Below, piece by piece: positions 10,847 through 24,300 of a stretch of DNA of 64,000 bases. The notes below the pieces were generated by a model, which saw only the letters and a list, made by a program, of their open reading frames with translations, was not told the origin of the DNA and searched no databases. A program made the translations under genes and the position numbers. Each line of letters opens with the position of its first letter. Within the stretch, counting starts at the first letter, position 1. The DNA is from Yamagishiella unicocca (lineage: Eukaryota > Chlorophyta > Chlorophyceae > Chlamydomonadales > Volvocaceae): assembly GCA_003116995.1 (NCBI GenBank), contig BDSL01000188.1, forward strand, positions 1 through 64,000, written 5' to 3'.

Positions 10847-12366
10847 CTAATTTTCGGAAGGGCTCCGGGACCCCGGGCCGATACCCGAAGGCATGTACAA
10901 CGGACGGTGCGCCCGCTCGCTGCTGCTGCCAGAAGAGAATGCAAGCCCCTGGGCCCCGCCACCCGACGCCTGCGGCGAGGCCGTCCCTTGGCTCCCGTTC
11001 AACGCCCCCTCCGAGCTAGAGGCGGGAGTCCCCCACGTGCCAGCAGCATCGACCGCGGCATCCTGGTGGCCATGCGGCGCCCTCGCACCAACGTGAGGTT
11101 GGAGGAGGGTGTTCGGGGGCCGCAGCTCACCGTTGCCGCCTCTGCGGATGGTCTGGCCACTGCCATTGGGCCTCCCGCTACCGGTCACCTGGCCCAGGAG
11201 CACCATGTCTTGGAGCATCTTAAGGTATGGCGTACGGTAGCGGGTGGGCGGCAGTGTGGCACCCGCGCCTGGACCCACTACCGCCTCCCCGCCTACAGCA
11301 GAAAGCACGGACGAGGCGACGCCCTCGGCCACGTCAGTATCGAGGTCGAAGCGGTGGTCGTGTGCAGGCGTATCTCCCCCATTGCGGCCCACAACGTTAA
11401 AACGAGCATCAACGGTGCCTGGAACGCGCCGTACCAGTGCGGGTGGGGGGGAGGCGAGTCTCGCAGGGGAGGCGCCAGGCGGGTACCATGGGTTTGTGGC
11501 GGCGTGAGGCGATCGCACGCTGCGGCTGGACGGTGACGGACTGTACGGCTGAGCCTGCGGGCTGACGCTGTCGCAGCCGCTCATCGCCTGACCCGCGCTG
11601 TAGGCACTGCCGGTGTCGCCAGCGATGAAATCGGCCAGGGCGGAGCCGACGTCTTGCTTCGACGTCGTATCACCGGCACGCTGCATGGCAGCCACGTACT
11701 TGGGCGTGCTGGAGTGTCGGTCATCGTTGTGCCTGTCCAGCGCTGTGCGCACGGAGGAGAGGAGCTGCTCCGTCACACGTGCGCCGCCGCCAGCAGCAGC
11801 GCGAGGCAACTCAGCGGGCTCCGCCCGGGTCTCGAGGTCAAAGAAGCGCAGCCGGGACGGGCCCTCCTGCTTGCCCAAGTCCTGTCCACCCCCCAGGTTC
11901 ATGTTCGGCGACTGCCTCACAGCGGAAGGGAACGAGCCAGACGCCAGGTCCACAGCCGCGGTCAAGGCCATGGTGTGCTGGAAAGGAGGATGTGCTGGCG
12001 GGTGTGGCTGAAAGGTCGGCTGCTGTCGGGGCTGGTCCGGGAGCAGAAGATCCGCGGGGACGCGCCTCGTCTGCTGTGGCGGTGGGTGCGGCTGGTACCC
12101 GAGCCGCCCTTCAAAATCGTCTGAAGCCTTCACCGGGGTTGGCCCCTGAGCGGGTGGCTGATGGTGGCGGGTTACATTGCCGGGAACAGCCGCTTCGACG
12201 TGTACGGTGACGGACTTGTTGGAGGAGGACGACCCCGGGCCGTGTTGCTGCTGCTGCCCCTGCGCATGCTTGACGCTGTCCATAATGGCGGAGATGCGCG
12301 CGTGGTGGGCGCCCAGACGCGCCGTGAGGAGCTCCATCTCGGACACCTCGGCACGGCTGAGGAACA
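10847..12366 (-). other. Exon 41 of the giant gene: C-terminal tail and stop
   Basis: After about 40 residues of helix (SRAEVSEMELLTARLGAHHA) the exon encodes a low-complexity tail rich in Pro, Ser, Gly and Gln, with short Cys-poor segments such as SALADFIAGDTGSAYS. It ends at TAG (10847-10849). The final exon of the left duplicate lacks the last 47 codons and is frameshifted. Confidence 0.85.
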
Positions 12367-15300
12367 CTGGAGGGACGGATGGTGGGACGGGGAGAGCGGC
12401 GTGGTCGGAGTTTGATGTGATGCGGGACGGCGGCGGGCGGCAAACAAGGGATGGGAGGCAAGAGAGCCCACCGAGGACGTCACTCCCGGGAGAGCATTTG
12501 CACGCCTGCATGCCTAACTTGTTTCACTGACGCCCTGGTCGTCGCAACTCACCTCCGCCTGCGCGCTTCTCTTGCAACTCACGCACACGGCTGCTGTCCG
12601 CCACCACCTCCCATCGCAACTGCGCTGCCTCGTCAGCCAGACGTTGCTGTAGCACCGCGGCGGGGCTGGGCGGCCTTGACCTCCCGGCCTGGCCCTGTTT
12701 CACGGGGGTCTGACCCGCAAGCGGCTCCATGGCCATTGGCAACGGCGCATTTGCAGCCGGACGCAGCCGGGCCGCCATCGCACCAGGCTCGCCACTGCCT
12801 GCGGAGCGGCTCCCCACGCCGTTAGGGCCGGAGAGCCTGGCACCAAGGGTAGAGGTCTGCAGCTGGTTCAACTGCTGCGGCTTCCTTAAGATTAGCAGCT
12901 GTTGGGCGTTGCCAGGGTCGTCCAAAATGCTGCTGCTGCCCGCGCCGCCAGACCGCACTGCTGCCGGGGCCCTACCGGTCGACCCATGCCGCCTCTCCGC
13001 CGAGCGACCCCGCGAAGTACCCCCAGACCGGCGAGTGCCGTACTGGTTGATGGCGGCCACCTGCGGTCAAGGGACAACGAACCGAGGGTGTGGTCATGAC
13101 CAGTCCACAAACTCCTCTGCGCCCACACGGCACACCACAAGCGACACGCTGCTGCCCGCCAACAGGGGTCCGGCTTACCTCCTGCCGCAGGTTCGCCGTG
13201 TCCTCCTCAGCGGCCCGCAGCTGCCGCGTCTGGCGGCTGAGTTGCTCAACCAGCTGGTCCAGCTGCAGCTGCAACCGAGAGTTCTCCTCAGAGCTGCTTG
13301 TGGCTGCATCGCGCAGCTCGTGTATTTCCGCCTGCAAGACCGAGGGACACAGGACGACGTGTGGCGCAGCTAAAGGAAGGGTACCGGGGTCTGCAGCCTG
13401 GCTCGTGAAGGTGTGGTAAACCCCCACTGAGCTAGCAGCGAAGCCGCTAGATGTCGCAGAGGGGGCCCGGGGGGTGGGTTGACCATCAGGAGAAGGGGGG
13501 CCCGGTGGGTGGGTTGTCCATCAGGAGAAGGGGGGCCCGAGGGGTGGGTTGTCCATCAGGGGAAGGGGGGCCCGAGGGATGGGTTGTCTATCAGGGGAAG
13601 GGGGGCCCGGGGGGTGGGTTGTCCATCAGGAGAAGGGGGGCCCGAGGGGTGGGTTGTCCATCAGGAGAAGGGGGGCCCGAGGGGTGGGTTGTCCATCAGG
13701 AGAAGGGGGGCCCGGGGGGTGGGTTGTCCATCAGGGGAAGTGGGGCCCGAGGGGTGGGTTGTCCATCAGGAGAAGGGGGGCCCGGGGGGTGGGTTGTCCA
13801 TCAGGAGAAGGGGGGCCCGAGGGGTGGGTTGTCCGTCAGGAGAAGGGGGGCCCGGGGGGTGGGTTGTCCATCAGGAGAAGGGGGGCCCGGGGGGTGGGTT
13901 GTCTATCAGGGGAAGGGGGGCCCGAGGGGTGGGTTGTCTATCAGGGGAAAGGGGGGCCCGAGGGGTGGGTTGTCCATCAGGAGAAGGGGGGCCCGGGGGG
14001 TGGGTTGTCCATCAGGGGAAGGGGGGCCCGAGGGGTGGGTTGTCCATCAGGAGAAGGGGGGCCCGGGGGGTGGGTTGTCTATCAGGAGAAGGGGGGCCCG
14101 AGGGGTGGGTTGTCCATCAGGAGAAGGGGGGCCCGGTGGGTGGGTTGTCCATCAGGAGAAGGGGGGCCCGAGGGGTGGGTTGTCCATCAGGGGAAGGGGG
14201 GCCCGGTGGGTGGGTTGTCTATCAGGGGAAGGGGGGCCCGGGGGGTGGGTTGTCTATCAGGGGAAGGGGGGCCCGAGGGGTGGGTTGTCTATCAGGGGAA
14301 GGGGGGCCCGGGGGGTGGGTTGTCTATCAGGGGAAGGGGGGCCCGGGGGGTGGGTTGTCTATCAGGGGAAGGGGGGCCCGAGGGGTGGGTTGTCCATCAG
14401 GAGAAGGGGGGCCCGGGGGGTGGGTTGTCCATCAGGAGAAGGGGAGTGGTCCCAAAGGACAAGGGGCGGGCCCGGGGACTGCGTTGATTTCTGCAACTGC
14501 AACCTGGCTCGTGAAGGGATGGTAAACCCCCACTCGGCGGTTGTCAAGATCGCCGCTTGTTCCCATGGTCGGCCTCACGTACCTCGGCGTCATACGCGTA
14601 GGCCTCATAGCGGCTCAGCGCATCCCTCGCGTAGGCCAACTCGGCCTGAAGCGATGCCACTTCAGCGGCAAGAGCCCCCACACGCGGCTCCAGCACCGAC
14701 CTGAGAGCACGGAGAGACGGTTCTAGTTATTGGTTGAAGCTGCTGGGTTCAGGGACGGCGCCGTGAGCCACTCCCATCACACTCACATGCGCTCGTGCTC
14801 TGAACGGAGCCGATCGCGCATCGCAGCAATCTCGTCCTCAGCACTGCAGTTGGCGTCCTCGGCATGCTTGTGACGGTTTTCAAGACTCGCAATCAGGTCC
14901 TGCGCGGCCGCTAGCCCAGCCTGCGGCGAGACGCAAGCAGCGCACGAGGGGGGGCTCCTCCAGTGTGAGCGCCGACGGAAGAAACCGTCCATGGAAGGGG
15001 ACGTACTGGCGGTAGTTGCAACCGGCACCGTGAGAAATAGATGGCGAACACAAACAGTGTGCATTCATCCAACCTTGGGGCGGCGAAACCCAAACACCCA
15101 GGAAGTCCAATGACTTGGGGATGTGCGGATTGATGCCCAGACCCGTACGTAGTAACGTGGAGCTTAGAGATGAGCACTTTGCGCTCAAAGCACGCACCTC
15201 CAGACTGGCAATCCTGCTTGCAGCCTCGGCCTCCTGCCGCCCTATTGCGCGGCGTGCCTCCAGTAGGGCGCGCTGCGCTTCAGCCTCCGCGCCGCGTGCG

Positions 15301-18300
15301 GCCGCTGCCTGCGCGTCCAGGTAGGCAACGCGCTGCCGCGACGCCGCCGCTGCTTCGTTGGCATCCTGCGGGGTGGTTGCGTTGTCATGCTCAATCCCCC
15401 GCTGCGAAGAGGAGACACGAATACATCGGACGACTCGCCAAAGCTCGCTCACTATCATCAGGCGCAACCCGAGCACACCATGACGCTCCGGATCCCACGG
15501 ACCTGAAAGCTGGCTTCCAGGGCCGCCACCTGCGCGATGGCTGCGTCTCGAGCGTCCATGAGAGAACGTTGCACCTCAGCCAGCTCCTCCTGCGCCCATG
15601 CAAAAGAGACAGCGAACGTTACTAGCAGCTGCCAGGGAAACAGGAATGCGAACAGCGGCACCAGCACTCCAGCCCTACCTGCAGCGAGGCGACCTCAGTG
15701 GCCGCAGCAGCCTGCGAGGCCTGCTGCTCGCCGCGCGCCGCTGCGAGCTCGTCCTCCAGCTGCTCCAACTGATCACAGACGGACGCCTCGGCCAACTTCG
15801 CTGCGTGCAGCAGCTCCTGCAACTCCTGCGCGGAACCAGCATGGGAGTGGATGTGCGGCACGTAACGCTTGGCTAGGGTAAGTGTGGTGAACGGAAATCA
15901 AGCTACCACTATGTGCGCCCGTCCCCGCGGCCTCATCCCCTCCCTTCAACGGGCAACCCACCGGGGCCCCCCCTTCTGGTGGACAATCCACCGCCCAGCC
16001 CCCCCTTCTTTCATGGACAACCCATCCCACCGGCCCCCTTTCTTATAATGGACAACCCAACGCCCCGGTCCCCCCCCCCTCGTTTTTTACAACCCCCGTC
16101 GTTGGCCCCGGGGCCCCCACCTTGGCTTTCTGCTCGCCCCTCGAGCGTTCTGATTCCAGAGCTTGCCGCGTGGCCTCTAGTGCCGACTCCAGGCCCGTCA
16201 CCATAGCTTTGGCGTCGATGTCCCCAGCACGAAGCTGTTGCTTCGCCGCCTCCAGAGCCTCATTGGCTTCTGTCAGCTGTGATTCCAGCTTCTGTACTTC
16301 TTCCGAAGATCCCGCTGCTTGTAAACGCGCGTGTGACACCTTGGCCTGACATGACAGGGATGAACGCAGGATGCAGGTGTACACAGGGCGTTTGCAATAG
16401 TAAGTGAAACACGTCATCACGGCAACCGCTTTCCCGTTAACAGTAAACAACCCAGTTGCCCGCCTTTCGAATGCAGTCCCATGTGTGTACCATGTACATT
16501 CCATCCGGTATCAGGGAGACGCACGGGTTCACTGACACGTATGCCCAGAATCGACATGGAGTGCTGGCTCTCATCTCACGTCACGCGGCAATCAAACGTA
16601 CCTGCATCTCGCCCACACGCGTCTCCATCAGTGCTCGCTGCGTCGCCAGCTCCTTGGTGGCTGCGGCCAGCTCCCGACGCAGGGTCGCCAGCTCCGCATG
16701 CACCTCAGTCACCTGCTGCTGGACAACAATATTGTTCGATAACGCAGCGGATAGGTCGGCCTTGGCAGCAGCCAGCTGACCCTCCAGGGCGCTTCGAGTT
16801 TCCGCGTTGCTTTTCCGTTCTGACAGGAGGGTTCCTTCGGCAGCTGCCAGCTGTTCCCGCATGCGGCTCAGGGCTTCAAGCTGCTGCTGCACCGGCGCCG
16901 CGCGCTGCTCGAGGGACCGCACTTGGTCCTCCAACGCGGCCTTGGCATGCGCTGTCAAGGCGTGCTGCTGTACGACCATGTCGCGATCAGAACGCACTGA
17001 CGTCAGCTCGGATCTGAGGATAGCGCCCTGGCCGACTGCCGCGTCTCGCTCCCCCATGACGGCGGCGAGCTCAGCTCGTACCGTGGCGGTCTGTGTCCGA
17101 GCCGAATGCACCTCGGCCCGCTCGGCCAGGAGGCGCGCCTCGACGCCAGTGACGTGCTCCTGCAAGGACCCAACCTGCTGCTGCAAGTGCTCCGCATGCT
17201 GCTGCAGCCCGCGCACCTGCGCTTCGAGAGATGCCCGCATGCCTGCCATCTCGATGTGCTCGGACCGCATCGTGGCCAGCTGCTGTGCCGCCGCCTCCCG
17301 GGAGCTCGTCGCCGCCGCCATCTCGCTGCGGGCGGCATGAAGCTGCGCCTCCATCCGCGAGATGGTCTCCCGCGCGTCTACCTTCTCACCCGCGTGACGT
17401 GCCTCTGCCACCGCCAGCTGGCTGCGGAGGTCCTCCGCTTGCTGCTGCAGGACCCTAGCGTGCTCCTCAAGCGGCACCAAGTGGCTCTCAAGGATGGCCT
17501 GGTCGCCTTGAAGGTTGGACAGCTGCCGAACGCCCGCCTCGTGCTCAGCTTGCGTGGCGCTCAGGGTCGGGAGAACGACCGCCAGCTGTGCTTCCCACGC
17601 GTCGCGCTGGGCTGCCACTGCCACCAGCTCAGCAGCGGCCCCAGCCAAGTCCGTGCGAAGCTTCGCGAGCTGCTGCTCCGCCGTCATGCGCGCAGTCTCC
17701 GCATGTAGGCGCTCAGCCGCAGCTCTCTCCTCGACTTCCAAGAGCTGATGCCGCGCAGCGTGCAGATGTTGCTGCATTGAATCCGCGTGCTGCTCGAGCG
17801 AGAACAGCTGGCCCTCCATAGCAGTGCGCCTGTTAGTCGCCTCCACCAGCTCCGTCCGTACAGTGGCAAGCTGCTGCTGTGCTGCGGTACGTTCCGCAGC
17901 GGTAGCCTCGAGCTCGGTTCGCGCGGATGTAAGATGCAGCTCGAGCCGAGCACGAACGACGTGCGCCTCAGCGCGCTCGGACGTCAGGTGGGCCTCCGCG
18001 CCGCTGAGCCGGCGCTGCAAGTCCTCAGCGTAACGCGTCAGGTCGTCCGCACGGTGCTCCAAAGCGCGGAGGTGCTCCGCGACACGTGCCGCCTCACTGG
18101 CACGTGAAGCATCCACGTTACGCTGCTGGGCCACAACAGTCCTCTGCTGCTCCCGCATAACGGTGACGGAAACAGCCGCTGATGCAGCGGAGCTGCTCCG
18201 CTCGTCCTCAATCGTGGCCAACACGTCACGAACCGCATTCAGCTGCTGCAAGGCACCGTCGCGTTGAGCCTGTGCTTCGGAGAGCTCACCGAGACACGCC

Positions 18301-21300
18301 GCCAGCTCAGACCGTGCATTGACAAGAGCGGTAGACGTCGCGTCCTTGTCGGCTAAGGCCTCCTCCAAGAGCCGGTAAGTAGCCTCCACCTCGCTGCCTT
18401 TAGCCGCAGCTGCTTCCTGTGCCGCTGCCAGCAGTGCTCTGGTCGCATCCAGCTCGCCCTCAACGTCCTCCACCTTTGTCGTAACGACATCACGGTCGGC
18501 CTGGGCCGCAGCCAGCTGCTCCAGGGTGGCTGCGAGCTGGTTGGTGATGGCGCTGAGCTCGCCCTGCCTGCCCTCAAGAAGCGCCTGCAGCTCCGCAAGC
18601 TGCTGATCTGCAGCCTCCAGCTGAGCCTGTGCTTCCGAAAGCTCAGTGAGGCATGCCGACAACTCAGATCGTACGTCGGCAAGAGCGGTGGAGGCCGCCT
18701 GCTTGTCGGCAAGGGCTCCTTCCAACAGCCGGACTGCAGACTCGTGCTCGCTGCCTTTGGCCTCAGCGGCTTCCTGCGCCGCCGCCAGCAGTGCTCTGGT
18801 CGCATCCAGCTCGCCCTCCGCCTGCGCCAGCTTGGCCGAGATAGTCTCACGGTCGGCCTGGGCTGCATCCAGCTGCTCGCGGGTGTCTGCAAGCTGGTTG
18901 GTGGTGGTGCTGAGCTCGCCCTGCCTGCCCTCAAGCTGGGTCTGCAACTCCGCCAGCTGCTGGTCTGCAGCATCACGCCCAACCTGTGCTTCTGACAGCT
19001 CGTCGAGGGATGCCAGCAACTTAGACCGTGCAAGAGCGAGCTCGCTGTACGCCGCGTCTTTGTCAGTTAGGGCCTGGTCCAAAACCTGGGCTGCAGCCTC
19101 AAGCTCGCTGTCTTTGGCTTCAGCGGCTTCCTGTGCTGCAGCCAGCAGTGCTCTGGTCGCATCCAGCTCGCCCTCAACGTCCGCCACCTTTGTCGTAACA
19201 ACATCACGGTCGGCCTGGGCCGCACCCAGCTGCTCCAGGGTGGCTGCGAGCTGGTTGGTGATGGCGCTGAGCTCGCCCTGCCTGCCCTCAAGTAGCGCCT
19301 GCAGCTCCGCAAGCTGCTGCCTTGCTGTCGCTTGGTCCTGCATGGCACGCTCATGTACGCCCTGCATGGCCGCCACTTCAGCGCGCGTGTCCTCCAGCTG
19401 CCTCGCCACTGACTCGTGCTCCATACTGGCAATTTCCAGCTGTTGGCGCAACTCTGCAAGCTGCTGGTCATAGTCGCTGCGCTTACCACTTGCATCCTCA
19501 TGTGCCTCAGACAATTGGCGTATGGCATCGTCACGTTCATCCCGTACGGCATCGAGGTCGTACTGAACAGCCGCCAGCTCAGCGCGCAGGTCATCTGCCT
19601 GTGCTTCCGCGCTGCGTATGGCCCGCAGCAGCTCGTCCATCTGGGACTCCACCTTGGCAAGATCGATCTCTACTGCCGCCAGCCGAGCGCGATGTGCTTC
19701 AGTCTCTCCATTGGCTGCTAGCAGGGCCGCACGCATTGCCTCACATTCAGCTCGCGCATCTTCGGCCCCCGCAATTGCCGTATCGCGGGCCTCCTCGGCC
19801 GCTGCACGCTGCTGACGCGCAACACCCTTATACTCATCCAGCTGAGCGGAGACACTCTTGGAGTTGTCCTTGGCACCCTCGACGTCAGCCTGGTGCAGTG
19901 GCATGAAACGCAGGTCAAAAGGGATGACAAACTCTCGTCTACTATTATGTCCGCTTCCCCATCCACGTGTCAGACGACGAGGGTTCTCCTATGTCAAGAG
20001 GTCGAGCGCGCGTTTTTCTATGTGGTCGGTGCTTATTCACGACATACATACCTGCAACGTTATGATGTGTTCCTGTAAAGCCTCCAGCTCCTTCGCGAAA
20101 GCAGCACTGGCCGCCTCCTTGTCCCGCAAGAGCTGCTCCAGCTGGTGCACCCTGTCCGTTGCGGCCTCCAACTCAGCTCCTTGCAGCGCCACCAGAGCTT
20201 TAGCTTCAGACAGGGCCTCCGCAAGACTCTCCGCCTGGGCTGCAGTCGAGGAGGCATCGTGCTCGGCGGCTGCGAGACGCTGCGCCATGGAGGCGCGCAT
20301 TGTCGCAACCGCCGCAGCAACATCACCACTGCGCAGGCCCTCTGGCATTGCGTTCCGCTGGGGCGCCTCGGCGCCAGGCGGCAAGGAACGTGTCACGCTG
20401 ATCGGCACCAACTCCCTGTAACATATGTTGCAGCCAAAACAATCATTTCAGCAATCGGCGGAAGGAAGCCGGTGAATAATTCACCGGTATGAAAGTTCAC
20501 AAGGTATGAAAGTTCGCCGACGTCATGAATCCTCTCACATACCCCCGCGACTCCAGCTCACCTGGCCATCTCGTGCGGACTGTTGCCGTCTTCAAGCACT
20601 TGTTTGATCCCAGCCAGCTCCTTCCTCAACACCGCAAGCTGGTCACGGGCAGCAGCACGCGCTCCATCCGCCGCATCCAGGTCAGCCTGAAGCTCCAACA
20701 CGCGGCGCTCATGCGCAGCATGCTGCAACGCTTCCCGGTCCGTGGCCGCTACTACTTTGGCTTGCTCGCCTGCCAGTGCCGTCTCCGCAGCCGAAAGATC
20801 ATGCGCTAATGCTTTGGCATTATCGGCATAACGGTCGGCAAGGTCGCGCAACTTGCGGACGTGCTCACGCTCCTCCTGAAGCTCCGTTTCCAAGCGGTCT
20901 GACTCGGCACGCGCTGCTGACGCGTCTCCTTCTGCGGCGTCCAGCGACTGCTGCAATTCAGCAATCTTCCCGCGCAGGGACGACTCAAGCTGCATCCAAT
21001 CCTGCTCCAGTTGCAAACTACGCGCACTCTGCAGCTGCTGCTGGGATTCAGTTTCCTCAAGCTGCTGACGCAGCGCATTCTTCGACTCGGCTGCTTCACG
21101 GAGTTGTTGTGCCATCGCGAGGGCGGATGCTGCCAGGGTCCGCTCAAGCTCAGCGATGGCTTCCGACTTCGCCTCCAGCTGACTGGTGGCGTCATCATGC
21201 CGCTGCCGTATCCCATCAAGCTGCTGCTGCAGCTCCACTTGCATCGTCGCGGCATCCTCCAGTTGCGACGCGAGCCTTGCGCGCTCAGCCTCGGCATTCC

Positions 21301-24300
21301 GCAGCTCGTTCCTGAGGTCAGCAACAACCGCTGCAAGTTCAGTGGACGTTGCCGTACGGTCAGCCTCAGCTTCCTCCGCTCGGGCCTTCAGCGCCGCCTC
21401 AGCGGCCTGAGAGTCCTGCAGCTGAGCACGAACAGAGGAAAGCGCTGCTTTGGTTGTCCAGTAATCCTCGTCCAGTGCCTGACGAGACGACTGCGCCTCC
21501 TGAAGTCGCTCGTCCAAAGCCCTGCGCCCTGCTTCAGTCTCCTCGAGCTGTTCCTGGAGTTCTGCACGTGAAGCGTCGGCGAGCGCCAGCTTCTGCTGCT
21601 CGACCTCGATTGCCGCCTGCGCTGCAATGAGCTGCTGGTTGGACTCTTGAAGCGCCGCAAGCGTTCCGGATAGCTCCTGCTCCACATCCGCACGCAACAC
21701 CTCCGCAGTGGAGCACTCCTGCTGGATGGCCACTATGGCGGCCTGGGCTTCGAGCAGGTTCGCTGCAGATATCACTGCGGCAGCACGGGATTCCTCGAGC
21801 TCAGACTCGAGCCGTGCTACCTCCAGGGAGGCAGCTTCCAAGCGCCCTTGAGCTGCTGCCATGTCGGCTGCGTGCGCGCTGAGGGTTGCTTCCAGGGCCG
21901 ACCTGTCCGCGGCAGCAGTGTCCAGTTGCCGATCGACAACCGCCTTGGCTTCCCTATCCGCTGCGAGGTCGGCCTCGAGCGAGGCCAGCCGGGCGGCCAG
22001 ACATGTCCTCTCAGCATCTGCCCCCGCCTTCTCGGCCGACGCACTAGCCAGCAGCACCTCAAGTGCAGCTTTCTCGGCCAACGCTTCTGCCAAACGCAAT
22101 CCCACTGTGTCCATGGCGTCCGCAGATGCTAGCCGCTGCCGCTCTGTTGCTGCCTGGAGTTCGTTGAACTGCTGCCCAAGTTCTGCATAGGTTGCCCCTA
22201 GAGCTGCCAGCTGTGCGTCCGACTTTGACAGAGCGTCTGAGGCGTCCGCAAGCTGCTGCTCTACCGTGGACTTGGCGTCCAGTGCGGATGCCAGCTGCAG
22301 GTCTGCATCAGCTTTGGCGCCGGCCAGCGTGTCCAAGTCCGCAATGGTGCTGCCCAACTGTTGGGCCAGGACAGCGTGCTCCTCCATCACCGCTGCAAGC
22401 TGCGCCTCCGCCGCCAACTTGCCCGCGGCCAGGTCGTAGCACTCCCGCTCCCGCGCTTCCAAACGAACAGCGGCGTCGTCAAGCCGCGCCTCCAGAATGG
22501 CCTTCGAGGCCAGCAGGTCAGCATTGACCGCCGCAGACGCCGCATGGGCGCTCGTCTTGTCCTCGAGCTCAACCCGCTGCCTTGACATGGCCGCCGTGAG
22601 CTCCGCCAGCTCTGCATCCTTGAGAGCCTTCACCGCACACAGTTCCGTGTGCTCCTGCAGGAGCGACTGGTGGCCTTCGATAGCACTGTCAAGACGGTGT
22701 TCTAGGTCCGATTTAGCAGCTGCAAGCTCCTCAGCCTGCTGTTCAAGAGCGGCTGCCTTGGCGGCGACTTCCTCGTACTGTTCATCCACTGCCGCCTTGG
22801 ACAACGCCAGCTGATGTTGTTGCTGAGCCACCAGCGCGCTGGCGGCCTCGGCGGCTGCAAGATCCCGATCGGCTGCGGCCTTGGCGGCGAGCAGGCTGTC
22901 CAGGTGTTGCAGCGTGGATTCCCAACTGGTTTGGCCAGAAGGGACCGCGTCGTGAGCAGGGAGGGACCTTTGCAAAGGAACCGCTCCCGCTGGGAGCGCA
23001 ACTCCAAGCAGGCCCTGAGGGGCGCGAGGGAAGGGAGGAGGCAGATGAGGATAGGCTTTCCAGGACACTGGCCTTGCCATCACCAAAAGACGTAAAGCAT
23101 GTTCGTCACCATGAACTAGTCGATATTCACCGCACCTGTGCTAACAAGGTATGGGTATGAAGCCGTGCCAGGACATCACGAACGCACATGTCTTCTCAAT
23201 TGATCCGCACAAATGCGTCCCATTTTGAGCTGCAATAGTTTCCCCGCAAGCAAGTTCCCTTACCCGCAGTGCATCATGTGCGGTTTGAGCATTTGTGAGG
23301 CTGCGCTCTGTGTCGGCAAGCCGCGCTTCCACGTCGCGCGCGTGACGTTCGCGCTGCGATGCATCCTTCATGGCATCATCCAGCTGATTCTGCAACGCGC
23401 TCTCAGAAGCCATGGAGCGAGTTACTTCGCCCTGCAGCGCGAAAGTGAGCGGATGGCGCAAACACGTAAGGCGAGCGCCCAATAATCGGTCAGGGGTGTG
23501 TATGTGTGCGAATCCTTTCTAGCCAAAAAGACGCGGTCACATATTACTTCCAGCACTATCACGTAATTGATCCAACGATCTTGAACGTAGGCGGCGCTTT
23601 CCGCACAACATAACTTCGGAACCCACTGAAAACCATGACACGCTACCTTTAAATCTTCAAGGGCCACCTCAGCCTGAGCAAGTTCCTGCTCCATGCGCGC
23701 GTGCCTATCTTGAGCGTCCTGCAGTTCCAAGGCAAATACATGTACGACAAAGTGATGTGAGCTGTGCACGTCAGAAGGGTGTACATGGCGGCTTATGCGC
23801 AGTCGCGGGTGCTCCGTGGCGAGAGCATTAGGCTCTGACAATGACGCCTGTAACCCCGGCATTCCTAACCCACGATGCTACGAAAAGACCATAACCGACC
23901 TGCAGCTGGCGTTGCACGTCTTCCATTGCGTGCTGCTGTTCCGATAGCTGTTTCAGCAGCCCTGCCTGCGCCTCCAGAGCCTGGGACAACTTCGGCTGCT
24001 GCTCATCTCGAGCTTGTGTAACTCCGGCCAGCTGCAGCCGCAGCTCGTCACATGCGCCTGAGGCAGCCAACAACTGCTCATGGAGGCTGTCTCGCTCTGC
24101 AGTCGCCCGGTCGAGCTGGTCTACCAGGCCGGCCTTGGCCTCAGTCAGTGCGGACACTTCACATCCCAGATCCGCCCTGATTGCCTCATCAGCCAACACT
24201 TGTGCGGTCAGCGACGCCACGTGCGCCGATTCCCGCTCCGCGGCAACCCGTTGTTCCTCGGCACTCGACTGCAAAGTTGCATTGGCAGCCATCATGTCTG

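Larger units (their letters stand above)
10127..16085. repeat. Segmental duplication, right (intact) copy
   Basis: Partner of 1492-6640. It holds the 3' flank and exons 34-41 of the functional giant gene. The homology boundary near 16085 lies in the intron between exons 33 and 34, just upstream of exon 34 in gene orientation. Confidence 0.9.

Noticed and set aside
10672..10962. Short ORFs in the 3' flank of the giant gene shared with 1871-2095
   Set aside because: Conserved only because the flank was duplicated; no motif, no splice context, located after the stop and around the TGTAA signal.
13459..14443. CRISPR-like array of regularly spaced repeats
   Set aside because: Units are contiguous with no unique spacers, variation is scattered point changes, and the host is a eukaryote.
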